NCBI GenBank assembly: GCA_937871645.1
Contig: CALMPZ010000053.1
Coordinates: 1-5,360, forward strand
Length of the DNA: 5,360 nucleotides
Reading direction: 5' to 3'
Source: an uncultured Polymorphobacter sp.
Lineage (GTDB): Bacteria; Pseudomonadota; Alphaproteobacteria; Sphingomonadales; Sphingomonadaceae
The notes below the pieces were generated by a model, which had not been told where the DNA came from, searched no databases, and worked only from the letters and a program-made list of their open reading frames with translations. This document shows positions 1 through 5,360 of the stretch, piece after piece. The position numbers and the translations under genes were made by a program. Position 1 is the stretch's first letter. Every line of letters starts with the position of its first letter.

Positions 1-126
1 TCGGGGAGGGGGACCGCCACTTGGCGGTGGAGGGGGTGGCGCGCGACGGGTTTGGCGCATCGGGGCAACCGGTGCCACCCCTCCACCATGCAAGAGCATG
101 GTCCCCCTCCCCGAAGGCGGGGAGGA
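1..126. repeat. Palindromic intergenic repeat, two inverted copies
   Basis: Bases 1-40 are close to the reverse complement of 74-114: both carry a GCCACCCC(C)TCCACC block and a GGTCCCCCTCCCCGA block, while the centres differ. The differing centres are each self-complementary. In the left copy ACCGCC (13-18) pairs with GGCGGT (23-28) around a 4-base loop. In the right copy ACCATGC (85-91) pairs with GCATGGT (96-102) around AAGA. A third hairpin follows the right copy, CCTCCCCG (106-113) with CGGGGAGG (118-125). The left copy begins at what would be the middle of the matching third hairpin, so it probably continues past the window. Conserved arms with compensating changes in the loops are typical of REP-like intergenic elements. 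It lies downstream of queC and may fold in the 3' end of that mRNA, but no T-run follows on the minus strand, so it is not a classic terminator. Confidence 0.75.
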
Positions 127-153
127 TCTCAGCAGGAAGAACTTGCGAGGTCG

Positions 154-825
154 TCAAAGCGCGGGATCCGTGACCCCGGCATCGGCGAAGCCCTTGGCGC
201 GCAGCCGGCACGAGTCGCATTCACCGCAGGGCCGGCCTTCGGGGGTCGGGTCGTAGCAGCTCCAGGTGTACGTCAGGTCGACGCCCAGCCGCACGGCTTC
301 GCGGACGATATCGGCCTTGGTCATTGCCGCCAGCGGGGCGTGGACGGTGAAGTGGCCCGTTCCCTCGACGCCGGCCTTGGTTGCGGTGTTGGCGAGGTTT
401 TCGAACGCCGCGATGAATTCTGGACGGCAATCGGGATAGCCCGAATAGTCGAGCGCGTTGACGCCGATGAACAGGTCGAACGCGCCGGCGGCCTCGGCCC
501 AGCCGAGCGCCACCGACAGGAAAATCGTGTTGCGTGCCGGCACATAGGTGACGGGGATGCCGGGCTCGACGCCGAGCTTGGGCACGTCGATATCGGCGGT
601 CAGCGCCGAGCCGCCGAAGCCGCGCAGGTCGAGCGGCAGCACGATATGACGCTCGGCGCCGAGTGCCGCGGCAACGCTGGCGGCGGCCTGCAATTCGATG
701 CGGTGGCGCTGGTTATAGTCGATGGTCAGGGCGAGGATGCGGTAGCCGCGTTCGCGCGCGATGGCAGCCACGGTAGTCGAGTCGAGACCGCCCGACAGCA
801 GCACGACGGCGAGCGGTGCCGCCAT
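154..825 (-). CDS. queC: 7-cyano-7-deazaguanine synthase QueC
   Basis: Cytosolic ATP-dependent enzyme that converts 7-carboxy-7-deazaguanine and ammonia to preQ0, a step toward queuosine in tRNA. The 223-residue product opens with the PP-loop SGGLDS (residues 11-16), followed by DYNQRH (36-41) and [11 protein letters not shown] (94-104). It ends with the zinc-binding cysteines C190, C200, C203 and C206 in the spacing C-X9-C-X2-C-X2-C. Length and motif order match the family. The ATG at 825 is chosen because the PP-loop lies, as usual, about ten residues from the N terminus; the 67 residues that could be added upstream are the hslO region in another frame. Only two bases separate the hslO stop from this ATG (TGA-CC-ATG on the coding strand) and no strong Shine-Dalgarno is visible, so translation is probably coupled to hslO. 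The other queuosine genes are not in the window. Confidence 0.95.
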   Translation of the reverse strand: MAAPLAVVLLSGGLDSTTVAAIARERGYRILALTIDYNQRHRIELQAAASVAAALGAERHIVLPLDLRGFGGSALTADIDVPKLGVEPGIPVTYVPARNTIFLSVALGWAEAAGAFDLFIGVNALDYSGYPDCRPEFIAAFENLANTATKAGVEGTGHFTVHAPLAAMTKADIVREAVRLGVDLTYTWSCYDPTPEGRPCGECDSCRLRAKGFADAGVTDPAL

Positions 826-827
826 GG

Positions 828-1796
828 TCAGGCGACCACCGCGAAGGTCTTGGCGCAGAACGCGCAATCGACGCCGATGTGACCGTCGGGGCCGCGCATC
901 TGCACGCGCTCGGCTTCGGGGAAGCGGCGCAGCACGTCGGTGATGTGCGCGATCGAGCAGCGGCAGCCGCGCACCGGCGTCGGCGCGGGGGTGACGCGGG
1001 TTTCGTCCTCGTTGAACAGCCGCCACAGCAGCGATTCTTCGGGCAGCGTTGTGTCGGTCAGTTCGGCCTCGGTCGCGGTGCCGGCGAGGATTGCAACATG
1101 CTGCCAGTCGGGGTGGAGCGGCGCGACATCGAGCCGTTCGGCGCCTGATTCAGCGCGCGCCAGATGCTGGACCAGCAGCCCGCCGGCGATCCAGCCGCGG
1201 CCAGACGCGGCGTCGGGGGCGCTGATACCGAGGCGGATCAGCGTCGGTAATTGTTCGGACTGGGCGAAATAGTTGGTGGCGGCGTCGGTGAGTGACGCGC
1301 CTTCGAGCGCGACGATGCCTTGGTAGCGTTCGGCGGCCGCGGTCGGGTCGAGCGTGATCGCCAGATGGCCCTCGCCGAACAGCGCCGGCAGATCGAGCGC
1401 CGCGCCCGAAGCTTCGAGCGCGGCGAAACGCTCGGCGTCGAAGCGCAGGTAACCGCGCAGCGCGCCGGCATGGTAATCGCAGACCAGCAGGTCGACGGCG
1501 CCACCGGTGCTTTGCGCCTGCAAGGTCATCTGCCCGGCGTCGCCAGTGGTGCCCGACTTGGCGTCAGGACGCAAGGTCGCGCCGAGCAGCGCCGTCAGCA
1601 GCAGCGCTTCGGCAAGCAGCGTCGCCAGCACCGGCGGATAGTCATGCGCCGACAATATGGCGTTGAGGCTGGTGTCGAGCCGCACGATTTGGCCGCGCGC
1701 GTTGCGGCTGGTGACGCTGAAACCCAGCGCGCGGTCGGCGCTGGGGGCGAGCGTGTCGGTGGGGTGCTTGGCCGCGCTCAAATCTTGCCCAGACAC
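828..1796 (-). CDS. hslO: Redox-regulated chaperone Hsp33
   Basis: Cytosolic holdase, activated by oxidation together with unfolding, that protects proteins during oxidative stress. The product is about 322 residues, slightly longer than the usual ~290-300. The N-terminal substrate-binding domain includes the [10 protein letters not shown] segment (141-150) and the family-typical [10 protein letters not shown] (176-185). The C-terminal redox switch is intact: C278-R-C280 and C311-A-F-C314, a CxC-X30-CxxC zinc site. There is no ATG before residue 90, so the start must be non-ATG. The GTG at 1796 overlaps the end of argF by 19 bases; an in-frame TTG at 1781 would overlap the argF TGA as TTGA. 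Neither has a clear Shine-Dalgarno. The conserved region begins near residue 22 (DRALGF), so both fit. Identity is near certain; the start is not. Confidence 0.94.
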   Translation of the reverse strand: MSGQDLSAAKHPTDTLAPSADRALGFSVTSRNARGQIVRLDTSLNAILSAHDYPPVLATLLAEALLLTALLGATLRPDAKSGTTGDAGQMTLQAQSTGGAVDLLVCDYHAGALRGYLRFDAERFAALEASGAALDLPALFGEGHLAITLDPTAAAERYQGIVALEGASLTDAATNYFAQSEQLPTLIRLGISAPDAASGRGWIAGGLLVQHLARAESGAERLDVAPLHPDWQHVAILAGTATEAELTDTTLPEESLLWRLFNEDETRVTPAPTPVRGCRCSIAHITDVLRRFPEAERVQMRGPDGHIGVDCAFCAKTFAVVA

Positions 1797-2704
1797 CAGA
1801 GCAGGATCGATTTCTGCACGTGCAGGCGGTTTTCGGCTTCGTCCCAGACCGCCGATTGTGGCCCGTCGATAACGGCGTCGAGCACTTCCTCGCCGCGGTG
1901 CGCGGGCAGGCAGTGCAGGAACACCGCGCCGGGTGCGGCGGCGGTCATAAGCAGCGGCGTCACCTGGAACGGCGTCATCGCGGCGATCTTGTCCTTGGTC
2001 TCGCTTTGCCCCATCGACACCCAGGTGTCGGTGACGACGACTTGCGCGCCGTCGACCGCCGCCTTGGCGCTGCGCAGCAGTTCGATCTGGCCGCCGCGCG
2101 CGCTGGCGGTGGCGATGACCGCCTGATCGGGGTCATAGCCGTGCGGGCAGCCCAGCCGCAGTTCGAAGCCCAGCACGCTGGCGGCTTCGATCAGTGAATG
2201 TGCCATGTTGTTGCCGTCGCCGACATAGGCCCAGCAGGTGTCTTCGACCGGGCGACCGAGGCGTTCTTCGACCGTCATGATGTCGGCCATCGCTTGGCAC
2301 GGGTGCGACAGGTCGGTCAGCCCGTTGATGACCGGCACCGTCGCGGCGCCCGCCATCGTTTCGATGACGGCGTGGTCGCCGGTGCGCAGCATGATGGCGT
2401 CGACCATGCGCGACAGCACGCGCGACGTGTCCGCCACGGTTTCGCCGCGCCCGAGCTGGGTGTCGCCCGCCGCGGTGATGATCGTGCTGCCACCAAGTTG
2501 CCGCATCGCGAGATCGAAGCTGAAGCGCGTGCGCGTCGACGGCTTTTCAAAGATCATCGCCAGCATGCTGCCGGTCAGCGGTGCATCGGCGTCGGGCAGT
2601 GCCTTGGGCTTTCCGATACGCGCCGCCTTGCGGGCATGCGCGTCATCGAGAATCGCCCGCAGGCCGGCGCGACCGGCACCGGCAAGGTCGAGAAAGTGGC
2701 GCAT
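1778..2704 (-). CDS. argF: Ornithine carbamoyltransferase
   Basis: Transfers the carbamoyl group from carbamoyl phosphate to ornithine, giving citrulline, in cytosolic arginine biosynthesis. At 308 residues it is a full-length family member. Visible motifs are [13 protein letters not shown] with the carbamoyl-phosphate loop STRTR at 56-60, HPCQ at 134-137, the ornithine-loop element DTWVSMG at 226-232, and the catalytic [11 protein letters not shown] at 264-274. Four bases separate the argD stop from this ATG; a modest Shine-Dalgarno (TAAGG, overlapping the argD TAA) lies just upstream, pointing to coupled translation in an operon. The argD neighbour supports an anabolic rather than a catabolic (arginine deiminase) role, as do the absence of arcA/arcC genes nearby and the protein length. 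The 3' end overlaps or abuts the hslO start. Confidence 0.96.
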   Translation of the reverse strand: MRHFLDLAGAGRAGLRAILDDAHARKAARIGKPKALPDADAPLTGSMLAMIFEKPSTRTRFSFDLAMRQLGGSTIITAAGDTQLGRGETVADTSRVLSRMVDAIMLRTGDHAVIETMAGAATVPVINGLTDLSHPCQAMADIMTVEERLGRPVEDTCWAYVGDGNNMAHSLIEAASVLGFELRLGCPHGYDPDQAVIATASARGGQIELLRSAKAAVDGAQVVVTDTWVSMGQSETKDKIAAMTPFQVTPLLMTAAAPGAVFLHCLPAHRGEEVLDAVIDGPQSAVWDEAENRLHVQKSILLWCLGKI

Positions 2705-2708
2705 CGCC

Positions 2709-3908
2709 TTACGCTGCCGCCGGGCGCTGGTACGCCGACGCGGCCGCCGACAGCTTTTCGACGCATTCGCGAATGTGGCTTTCGTCGATGATCAGCGGCG
2801 GCAGGATGCGCACGACATTGTCGGCGGCGGCCACCGTCAGGATGCCGTGGCTGCGCGCGTAGTTGACGAAGGCGCGGCTGTCGGACTTCATCTTGATGCC
2901 GATCATCAGCCCGACGCCGCGGACGCTTTCGAACAGATCGTCATGGTTGGGGATCATCTGTTCGATCGCTTGCCGTAGCCGGTCGCCCATCAAACGGACG
3001 TTTTCGAGGAACGCCGGTTCGGCGACGACATCGAGCACCGCTTCGCACGCCGCCATGCCGAGCGGGTTGCCGCCATAGGTCGAACCATGCGTGCCGACGA
3101 CCATGCCGCTTGCCGCCCTTTCGGTGGCGAGGCAGGCGCCGACGGGGAAGCCGCCGCCGATGCCCTTGGCAATCGTCATGATGTCGGGCGTGACGCCGAA
3201 ATATTCATAGGCGAACAGGTGGCCGGTGCGGCCGACGCCGCACTGGACTTCGTCGAAGATCAGCAGCGCGCCGTGCTTGTCGGCGAGGTCGCGCAGGCCC
3301 TGCAGGAAGGCCTTCGAGGCCGGGCGCACACCGCCTTCGCCCTGGATCGGTTCGACCATGAAGCCGCCGACGCTGTCGGCCAGCGGGCCGGCCATGAAGT
3401 CCTGCACCGCGGTCAAATCATCGAACGGCAGCACGGTGAACCAGTCGGGCAGCGGCTCGAAACCGCCGCGCATCTTGTCCTGGTTGGTCGCCGAAATTGC
3501 CGTCATCGTGCGGCCGTGGAAGGCGTTCGAGAAGGTGACGATGCGGTATTTTTCGGGGTGGCCTTCGACGAACTGGTGACGGCGGCAGGTCTTGACCGCG
3601 CATTCGATCGCCTCGACGCCCGAGTTGGTGAAGAACATCGTGTCGGCAAAGGTCAGGCCCACGAGGCGCTCGGCGAGATGCGCTTGCGCCGGCACCTTGT
3701 AGAGGTTCGACACGTGCATCAGCGTCGCAGCCTGCTTCTGGATGGTGCCGATCAGGTGCGGGTGGCTGTGGCCCAATGCGTTGACCGCGATACCGGCCGC
3801 CATGTCGAGCCATTTGTTGCCGGCCTCGTCGAACAGATAACAGCCTTCGCCGCGCACCGGCTCGACTTCGCAACGACCGTAAACAGGCATCAGGGGGGTA
3901 ATGGCCAT
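2709..3908 (-). CDS. argD: Acetylornithine aminotransferase
   Basis: PLP-dependent class-III aminotransferase that makes N-acetylornithine from N-acetylglutamate semialdehyde and glutamate; ArgD enzymes often also serve as N-succinyldiaminopimelate aminotransferase in lysine synthesis. The 399 residues are the usual length. Motifs in order are NSGVEA (95-100, PLP phosphate binding), AFHGRT (129-134), [12 protein letters not shown] (218-229, with D219 expected to contact the PLP ring nitrogen), the Schiff-base lysine K248 in IAKGIGGG, and [12 protein letters not shown] (272-283). The ATG at 3908 is preferred because GGAG sits eight bases upstream and the protein begins [12 protein letters not shown] as ArgD proteins do; an in-frame start at 3941 would fall inside a terminator. 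It is the first gene of the argD-argF-hslO-queC cluster, and its leader carries a terminator-like hairpin. Confidence 0.96.
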   Translation of the reverse strand: MAITPLMPVYGRCEVEPVRGEGCYLFDEAGNKWLDMAAGIAVNALGHSHPHLIGTIQKQAATLMHVSNLYKVPAQAHLAERLVGLTFADTMFFTNSGVEAIECAVKTCRRHQFVEGHPEKYRIVTFSNAFHGRTMTAISATNQDKMRGGFEPLPDWFTVLPFDDLTAVQDFMAGPLADSVGGFMVEPIQGEGGVRPASKAFLQGLRDLADKHGALLIFDEVQCGVGRTGHLFAYEYFGVTPDIMTIAKGIGGGFPVGACLATERAASGMVVGTHGSTYGGNPLGMAACEAVLDVVAEPAFLENVRLMGDRLRQAIEQMIPNHDDLFESVRGVGLMIGIKMKSDSRAFVNYARSHGILTVAAADNVVRILPPLIIDESHIRECVEKLSAAASAYQRPAAA

Positions 3909-3970
3909 GGCTTCAACTCCGACGCGTGCGCGCCAACGCAAAAAGGCGGCCCCAGCGGCCGCCCGTCCAT
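3890..3970 (-). CDS. Possible argD leader peptide (26 codons)
   Basis: A short reading frame begins at an ATG (3968-3970) six bases after an AAAGG sequence, runs through the terminator hairpin and its T-run, and stops at TGA (3890-3892) just inside argD, in a different frame from argD. The peptide starts MDGRPLGPPF and is rich in proline. A ribosome translating it would cover the hairpin and so could prevent termination. Against this, it has only one arginine codon and no run of any regulatory amino acid, and the AAAGG is also part of the best -10 candidate, in which case it would not be transcribed. It may be a chance ORF. Confidence 0.2.
   Translation of the reverse strand: MDGRPLGPPFCVGAHASELKPWPLPP
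3938..3963 (-). terminator. Intrinsic terminator or attenuator before argD
   Basis: On the minus strand GGCGGCC (3963-3957) and GGCCGCC (3951-3945) form a perfect 7-bp all-GC stem with a 5-base loop, followed directly by TTTTT (3944-3940). This is a textbook Rho-independent terminator acting on leftward transcription. It lies 73 bases after the gst stop and ends about 30 bases before the argD ATG. That leaves no room for a separate argD promoter downstream of it, so argD transcripts must read through it unless the promoter overlaps the hairpin. The plus strand has no T-run after the stem, so it works in one direction only. Confidence 0.75.
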
Positions 3971-3976
3971 GCTGCG

Positions 3977-4005
3977 CCTTTAGCGAGTCTGAGAGGGCTT
4001 CTCAA
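3977..4005 (-). promoter_or_regulatory. Candidate argD-operon promoter
   Basis: On the minus strand TTGAGA (4005-4000, five of six matches to the -35 consensus) is followed after exactly 17 bases by TAAAGG (3982-3977, only three of six matches to TATAAT). Transcription would start near 3970, placing the terminator hairpin almost at the 5' end of the RNA. A dyad TGAGA/TCTCA (3990-3994 / 4000-4004) overlaps the -35 element and could be a protein site. The weak -10 keeps confidence low. Confidence 0.3.
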
Positions 4006-4036
4006 CCCCTAGCGGTGCGTGCCGGGGCTGGACAGA

Positions 4037-4645
4037 TCAGCGCAGCGCCAGCTCGTCGCCGAGCGCGCGGGCGATGGCGGGGCGGGCGCGGATGCGGTCG
4101 CGGAACGCCGCGAGCACCGGCCAGGCGCCGAGGTCGATGCCGGCGGGCTCGCACCAACCGAGCATGGTGGTCAGGTAGATGTCGCCGATGCTGAAGCTGT
4201 CGATCAGATAGTCGCGGCCGGTGAGGTGGCGTTCGAGCAGGTCGAACTTGGGCTGCAGGCGGATTTTGGCGAAGGCCTTGGCGTCGGGGGTCGAGGCGGG
4301 GTGGAACATCGGCACGAACGCCGCGCTGTGGACCTCCGAACACAGCAGGTTGAGCCATTGCTCGAGCGAGATGCGCTGGGCGCTGCCACGCGGCGGCGCG
4401 AGGCCGGCTGCGGGGCGCAAGTCGGCGAGATATTGCAGCACGACGGGGCTTTCGGTGATGACGCGGCCGTCATCGGTGGCGAGCGCCGGTACCTGGCCCT
4501 TGGGGTTGATCGCGTAAAAGTCGCTGTCGTCGGCGAGCGTCTTGGTCACCAGCGTGACCTGGTTATAGTCGGCGGTGATGCCCAGTTCGTACAGCGTGGC
4601 GCGCGACGCGAACGAGCAGGCGAGCGGGGCGAAGTACAGGCGCAT
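4037..4645 (-). CDS. Glutathione S-transferase, beta-class-like
   Basis: Predicted cytosolic glutathione transferase of 202 residues, the normal size. The thioredoxin-like N-terminal domain has MRLYFAPLACS with a cysteine at 10, the cis-proline loop NPKGQVPAL (47-55) and the glutathione-contacting ES pair (65-66). The helical C-terminal domain carries H106 and the N-capping box SIGD (152-155). Cys10 with His106 matches the active-site pair known in E. coli GstA and related beta-class enzymes, so GSH conjugation or thiol exchange is likely; the substrate cannot be told. The ATG at 4645 is chosen because the family begins MxLYxxP and GGGAG lies eight bases upstream; in-frame ATGs at 4690 and 4717 would run through the intergenic promoter region. 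It is divergent from a TetR-type regulator 90 bases away, which probably controls it. The terminator at 3938-3963 may end its message. Confidence 0.92.
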   Translation of the reverse strand: MRLYFAPLACSFASRATLYELGITADYNQVTLVTKTLADDSDFYAINPKGQVPALATDDGRVITESPVVLQYLADLRPAAGLAPPRGSAQRISLEQWLNLLCSEVHSAAFVPMFHPASTPDAKAFAKIRLQPKFDLLERHLTGRDYLIDSFSIGDIYLTTMLGWCEPAGIDLGAWPVLAAFRDRIRARPAIARALGDELALR

Positions 4646-4667
4646 GGCGGGGACTCCCAAGGGTCGG

Positions 4668-4696
4668 TTGATATTTATACCATTTCGCATTAAATT
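4668..4696 (+). promoter_or_regulatory. Sigma70-type promoter of the TetR-family gene
   Basis: TTGATA (4668-4673, five of six) and TAAATT (4691-4696, four of six) are separated by exactly 17 bases in an AT-rich patch that stands out in this GC-rich window. Transcription would begin near 4703, just ahead of the Shine-Dalgarno at 4706-4710. It overlaps the presumed gst promoter region on the other strand. Confidence 0.5.
4674..4679 (-). promoter_or_regulatory. Possible -10 box of the gst promoter
   Basis: On the minus strand TATAAA (4679-4674) sits 28 bases before the gst ATG, at a suitable distance for a short 5' leader. No good -35 lies 16-18 bases upstream. The nearest TTGACC (4707-4702) is 22 bases away, too far for normal spacing, and falls inside the imperfect palindrome described separately. 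The promoter may be weak or need activation. Confidence 0.25.
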
Positions 4697-4714
4697 GAGT
4701 CGGTCAAGGAATTT
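4692..4714. promoter_or_regulatory. Candidate operator for the TetR-family regulator
   Basis: Two overlapping imperfect palindromes cover the -10 box and start region of the regulator gene. TTGA (4695-4698) and TCAA (4704-4707) form TTGAGTCGGTCAA, and AAATT (4692-4696) pairs with AATTT (4710-4714). GTCGGT also occurs twice in direct orientation, at 4663-4668 and 4699-4704, 36 bases apart. Binding here would block the regulator promoter and lie upstream of gst. The symmetry is modest and the operator assignment is inferred from position. Confidence 0.35.
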
Positions 4715-4715
4715 C

Positions 4716-4739
4716 ATGCAAGTCAGTACGCAAATATGA
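4716..4739 (+). CDS. Seven-codon upstream ORF coupled to the TetR-family gene
   Basis: ATG at 4716 is preceded five bases earlier by AAGGA (4706-4710), the best Shine-Dalgarno in the gap. It encodes MQVSTQI and stops at TGA 4737-4739, which overlaps the regulator's ATG as ATGA. The regulator's own ATG (4736) has no Shine-Dalgarno. Ribosomes loaded on the short ORF could therefore terminate and restart on the regulator, which is translational coupling. This is a reading of the sequence; expression of the peptide is unproven. Confidence 0.4.
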   Translation: MQVSTQI

Positions 4740-5347
4740 ATGCTCGCGCAGTGCGCCCGCGCGGTCGCCCGCGCAGCTTCGATGCCGATGCCGCGATGGC
4801 GCAGCTGATCGATGCGTTCTGGCAGGGCGGTTACGGCGCGACCTCGGTCGATGACCTGGCGCGCGCCAGCGGGTTGGCGCGGCCCAGCCTGTACGCGGCG
4901 TTCGGCGACAAGCACGCGATCTACCTCGCGGCGCTCGACCGTGTCGGGCAGGGCATGGCGGCGCAGGTCGGTGCCCTGCTTGATGCCGAACCCGATCTGG
5001 CGACGGCGTTGCGCGCGGTGCTGCGTGCTGCGACCGATGTCTATCTGGAAGGGGCATTGGGGCCGCGCGGTTGCCTAATCGTCTGCACCGCGACCGCCGA
5101 GTCGGTCGAAGATCCGGTGATCCGCGCCAAGCTCGCGGACGTGCTCGACGCAATGGATGCGCTGGTCGCGGCGCGTTTTGAACGCGCGCGGGTTGAGGGG
5201 AATCTGGCGCCGGGTATTGACCCGGTGCGGCGGGCGCCGTTGGTTGCGGCGACGATCCACAGCCTTGCGGTGCGCGCGCGTGCCGGCATGGACCGCGCGT
5301 TGCTCGAGGCAATGGCCGACGAGGCGGCGGCGGTGCTGGCGCGTTAG
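4736..5347 (+). CDS. TetR/AcrR-family transcriptional regulator
   Basis: DNA-binding repressor-type protein of 203 residues, typical for the family. After a basic start containing RGRPRSFD (9-16), helix 1 holds LIDAFWQGGYGATSV (24-38). The helix-turn-helix is SVDDLARASGLARPSLYAAFGDKHAIYLAAL (37-67), with recognition helix ARPSLYAAF at 48-56. The C-terminal ligand domain contains GPRGCLIVCTATAE (109-122), with cysteines at 113 and 117; a GCL-type motif here is common in one TetR subgroup. The ligand is unknown. It is transcribed divergently from a glutathione S-transferase, the usual arrangement for a TetR protein that controls its neighbour and itself, so an electrophile or xenobiotic signal is plausible. 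The ATG at 4736 lacks a Shine-Dalgarno and overlaps the stop of a short upstream ORF; the basic N-terminal extension before the HTH supports this start. Confidence 0.93.
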   Translation: MNARAVRPRGRPRSFDADAAMAQLIDAFWQGGYGATSVDDLARASGLARPSLYAAFGDKHAIYLAALDRVGQGMAAQVGALLDAEPDLATALRAVLRAATDVYLEGALGPRGCLIVCTATAESVEDPVIRAKLADVLDAMDALVAARFERARVEGNLAPGIDPVRRAPLVAATIHSLAVRARAGMDRALLEAMADEAAAVLAR

Positions 5348-5360
5348 CGCGCCGCTTTGA

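Noticed and set aside
106..125. Classic intrinsic terminator for queC
   Set aside because: The 8-bp GC hairpin is strong, but no T-run follows it on the minus strand; it is better treated as part of the palindromic repeat.
52..882. Long plus-strand frame opposite queC
   Set aside because: It is antisense to a gene with complete catalytic motifs, is composed of low-information Arg/Gly/Ala/His-rich sequence typical of GC-rich shadows, and shows no recognisable domain.
3909..3941. Eleven-residue N-terminal extension of ArgD
   Set aside because: A start at 3941 would lie in the T-run of the terminator and has no ribosome site; the ATG at 3908 has GGAG at a proper distance.
3087..3983. Long plus-strand frame opposite argD (about 298 codons)
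   Set aside because: It mirrors argD codons in antisense, has no family motif, and crosses the terminator region; a GC-rich shadow.
3977..4010. Glycine- or SAM-II-type riboswitch in the argD leader (CTCTCAG and GCTAAAG resemblances)
   Set aside because: Only short fragments resemble those aptamers; the paired elements and the rest of the conserved core are absent.
4646..4915. 90-residue N-terminal extension of the GST
   Set aside because: The GST fold begins at MRLYF with a good Shine-Dalgarno at the ATG at 4645; the extension runs through the promoter region and antisense to the regulator gene.
4704..5312. Minus-strand frame opposite the TetR-family gene (about 202 codons)
   Set aside because: Very rich in Arg, Pro and Ala with no motif; explained as the antisense of a clear TetR gene.

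Overview
The window is GC-rich and densely packed. It looks like a piece of an alphaproteobacterial chromosome, most likely a sphingomonad. This rests on the codon use, the protein character, the argD-argF-hslO-queC gene order, and a pyrimidine-rich intergenic repeat (CACCCCTCCACC / GGTCCCCCTCCCC) of the kind common in Sphingomonadales. The lineage is an inference from pattern memory; no search was run. No tRNA, rRNA, CRISPR array, insertion sequence or phage gene was seen.

Positions 1-153 hold a palindromic intergenic repeat: two inverted copies, each with its own small hairpin, the left copy cut by the window edge. From 154 to 3908 a tight minus-strand cluster reads argD -> argF -> hslO -> queC, with gaps or overlaps of only a few bases. 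It therefore looks like one transcription unit. argD and argF supply two steps of arginine synthesis (N-acetylornithine formation, and ornithine to citrulline). hslO encodes the redox-switched holdase Hsp33. queC makes the 7-deazaguanine precursor preQ0 for queuosine tRNA modification. The last two have no metabolic link to arginine; they share zinc-cysteine centres.

The 128-base gap between argD and the next gene (3909-4036) contains a strong intrinsic terminator pointing toward argD and ending about 30 bases before its start codon. It either ends gst transcription or works as an attenuator in the argD leader. A promoter-like pair and a short possible leader ORF lie around it.

From 4037 to 5347 there is a divergent pair: a beta-class-like glutathione S-transferase on the minus strand and a TetR/AcrR-family regulator on the plus strand, with 90 bases between them. 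That gap holds a good sigma70-type promoter for the regulator, imperfect palindromes over its -10 and start region, and a seven-codon upstream ORF whose stop overlaps the regulator's ATG. The layout suggests a regulator controlling itself and the neighbouring GST. No wholly new multi-gene system is evident; the points worth a second look are regulatory.
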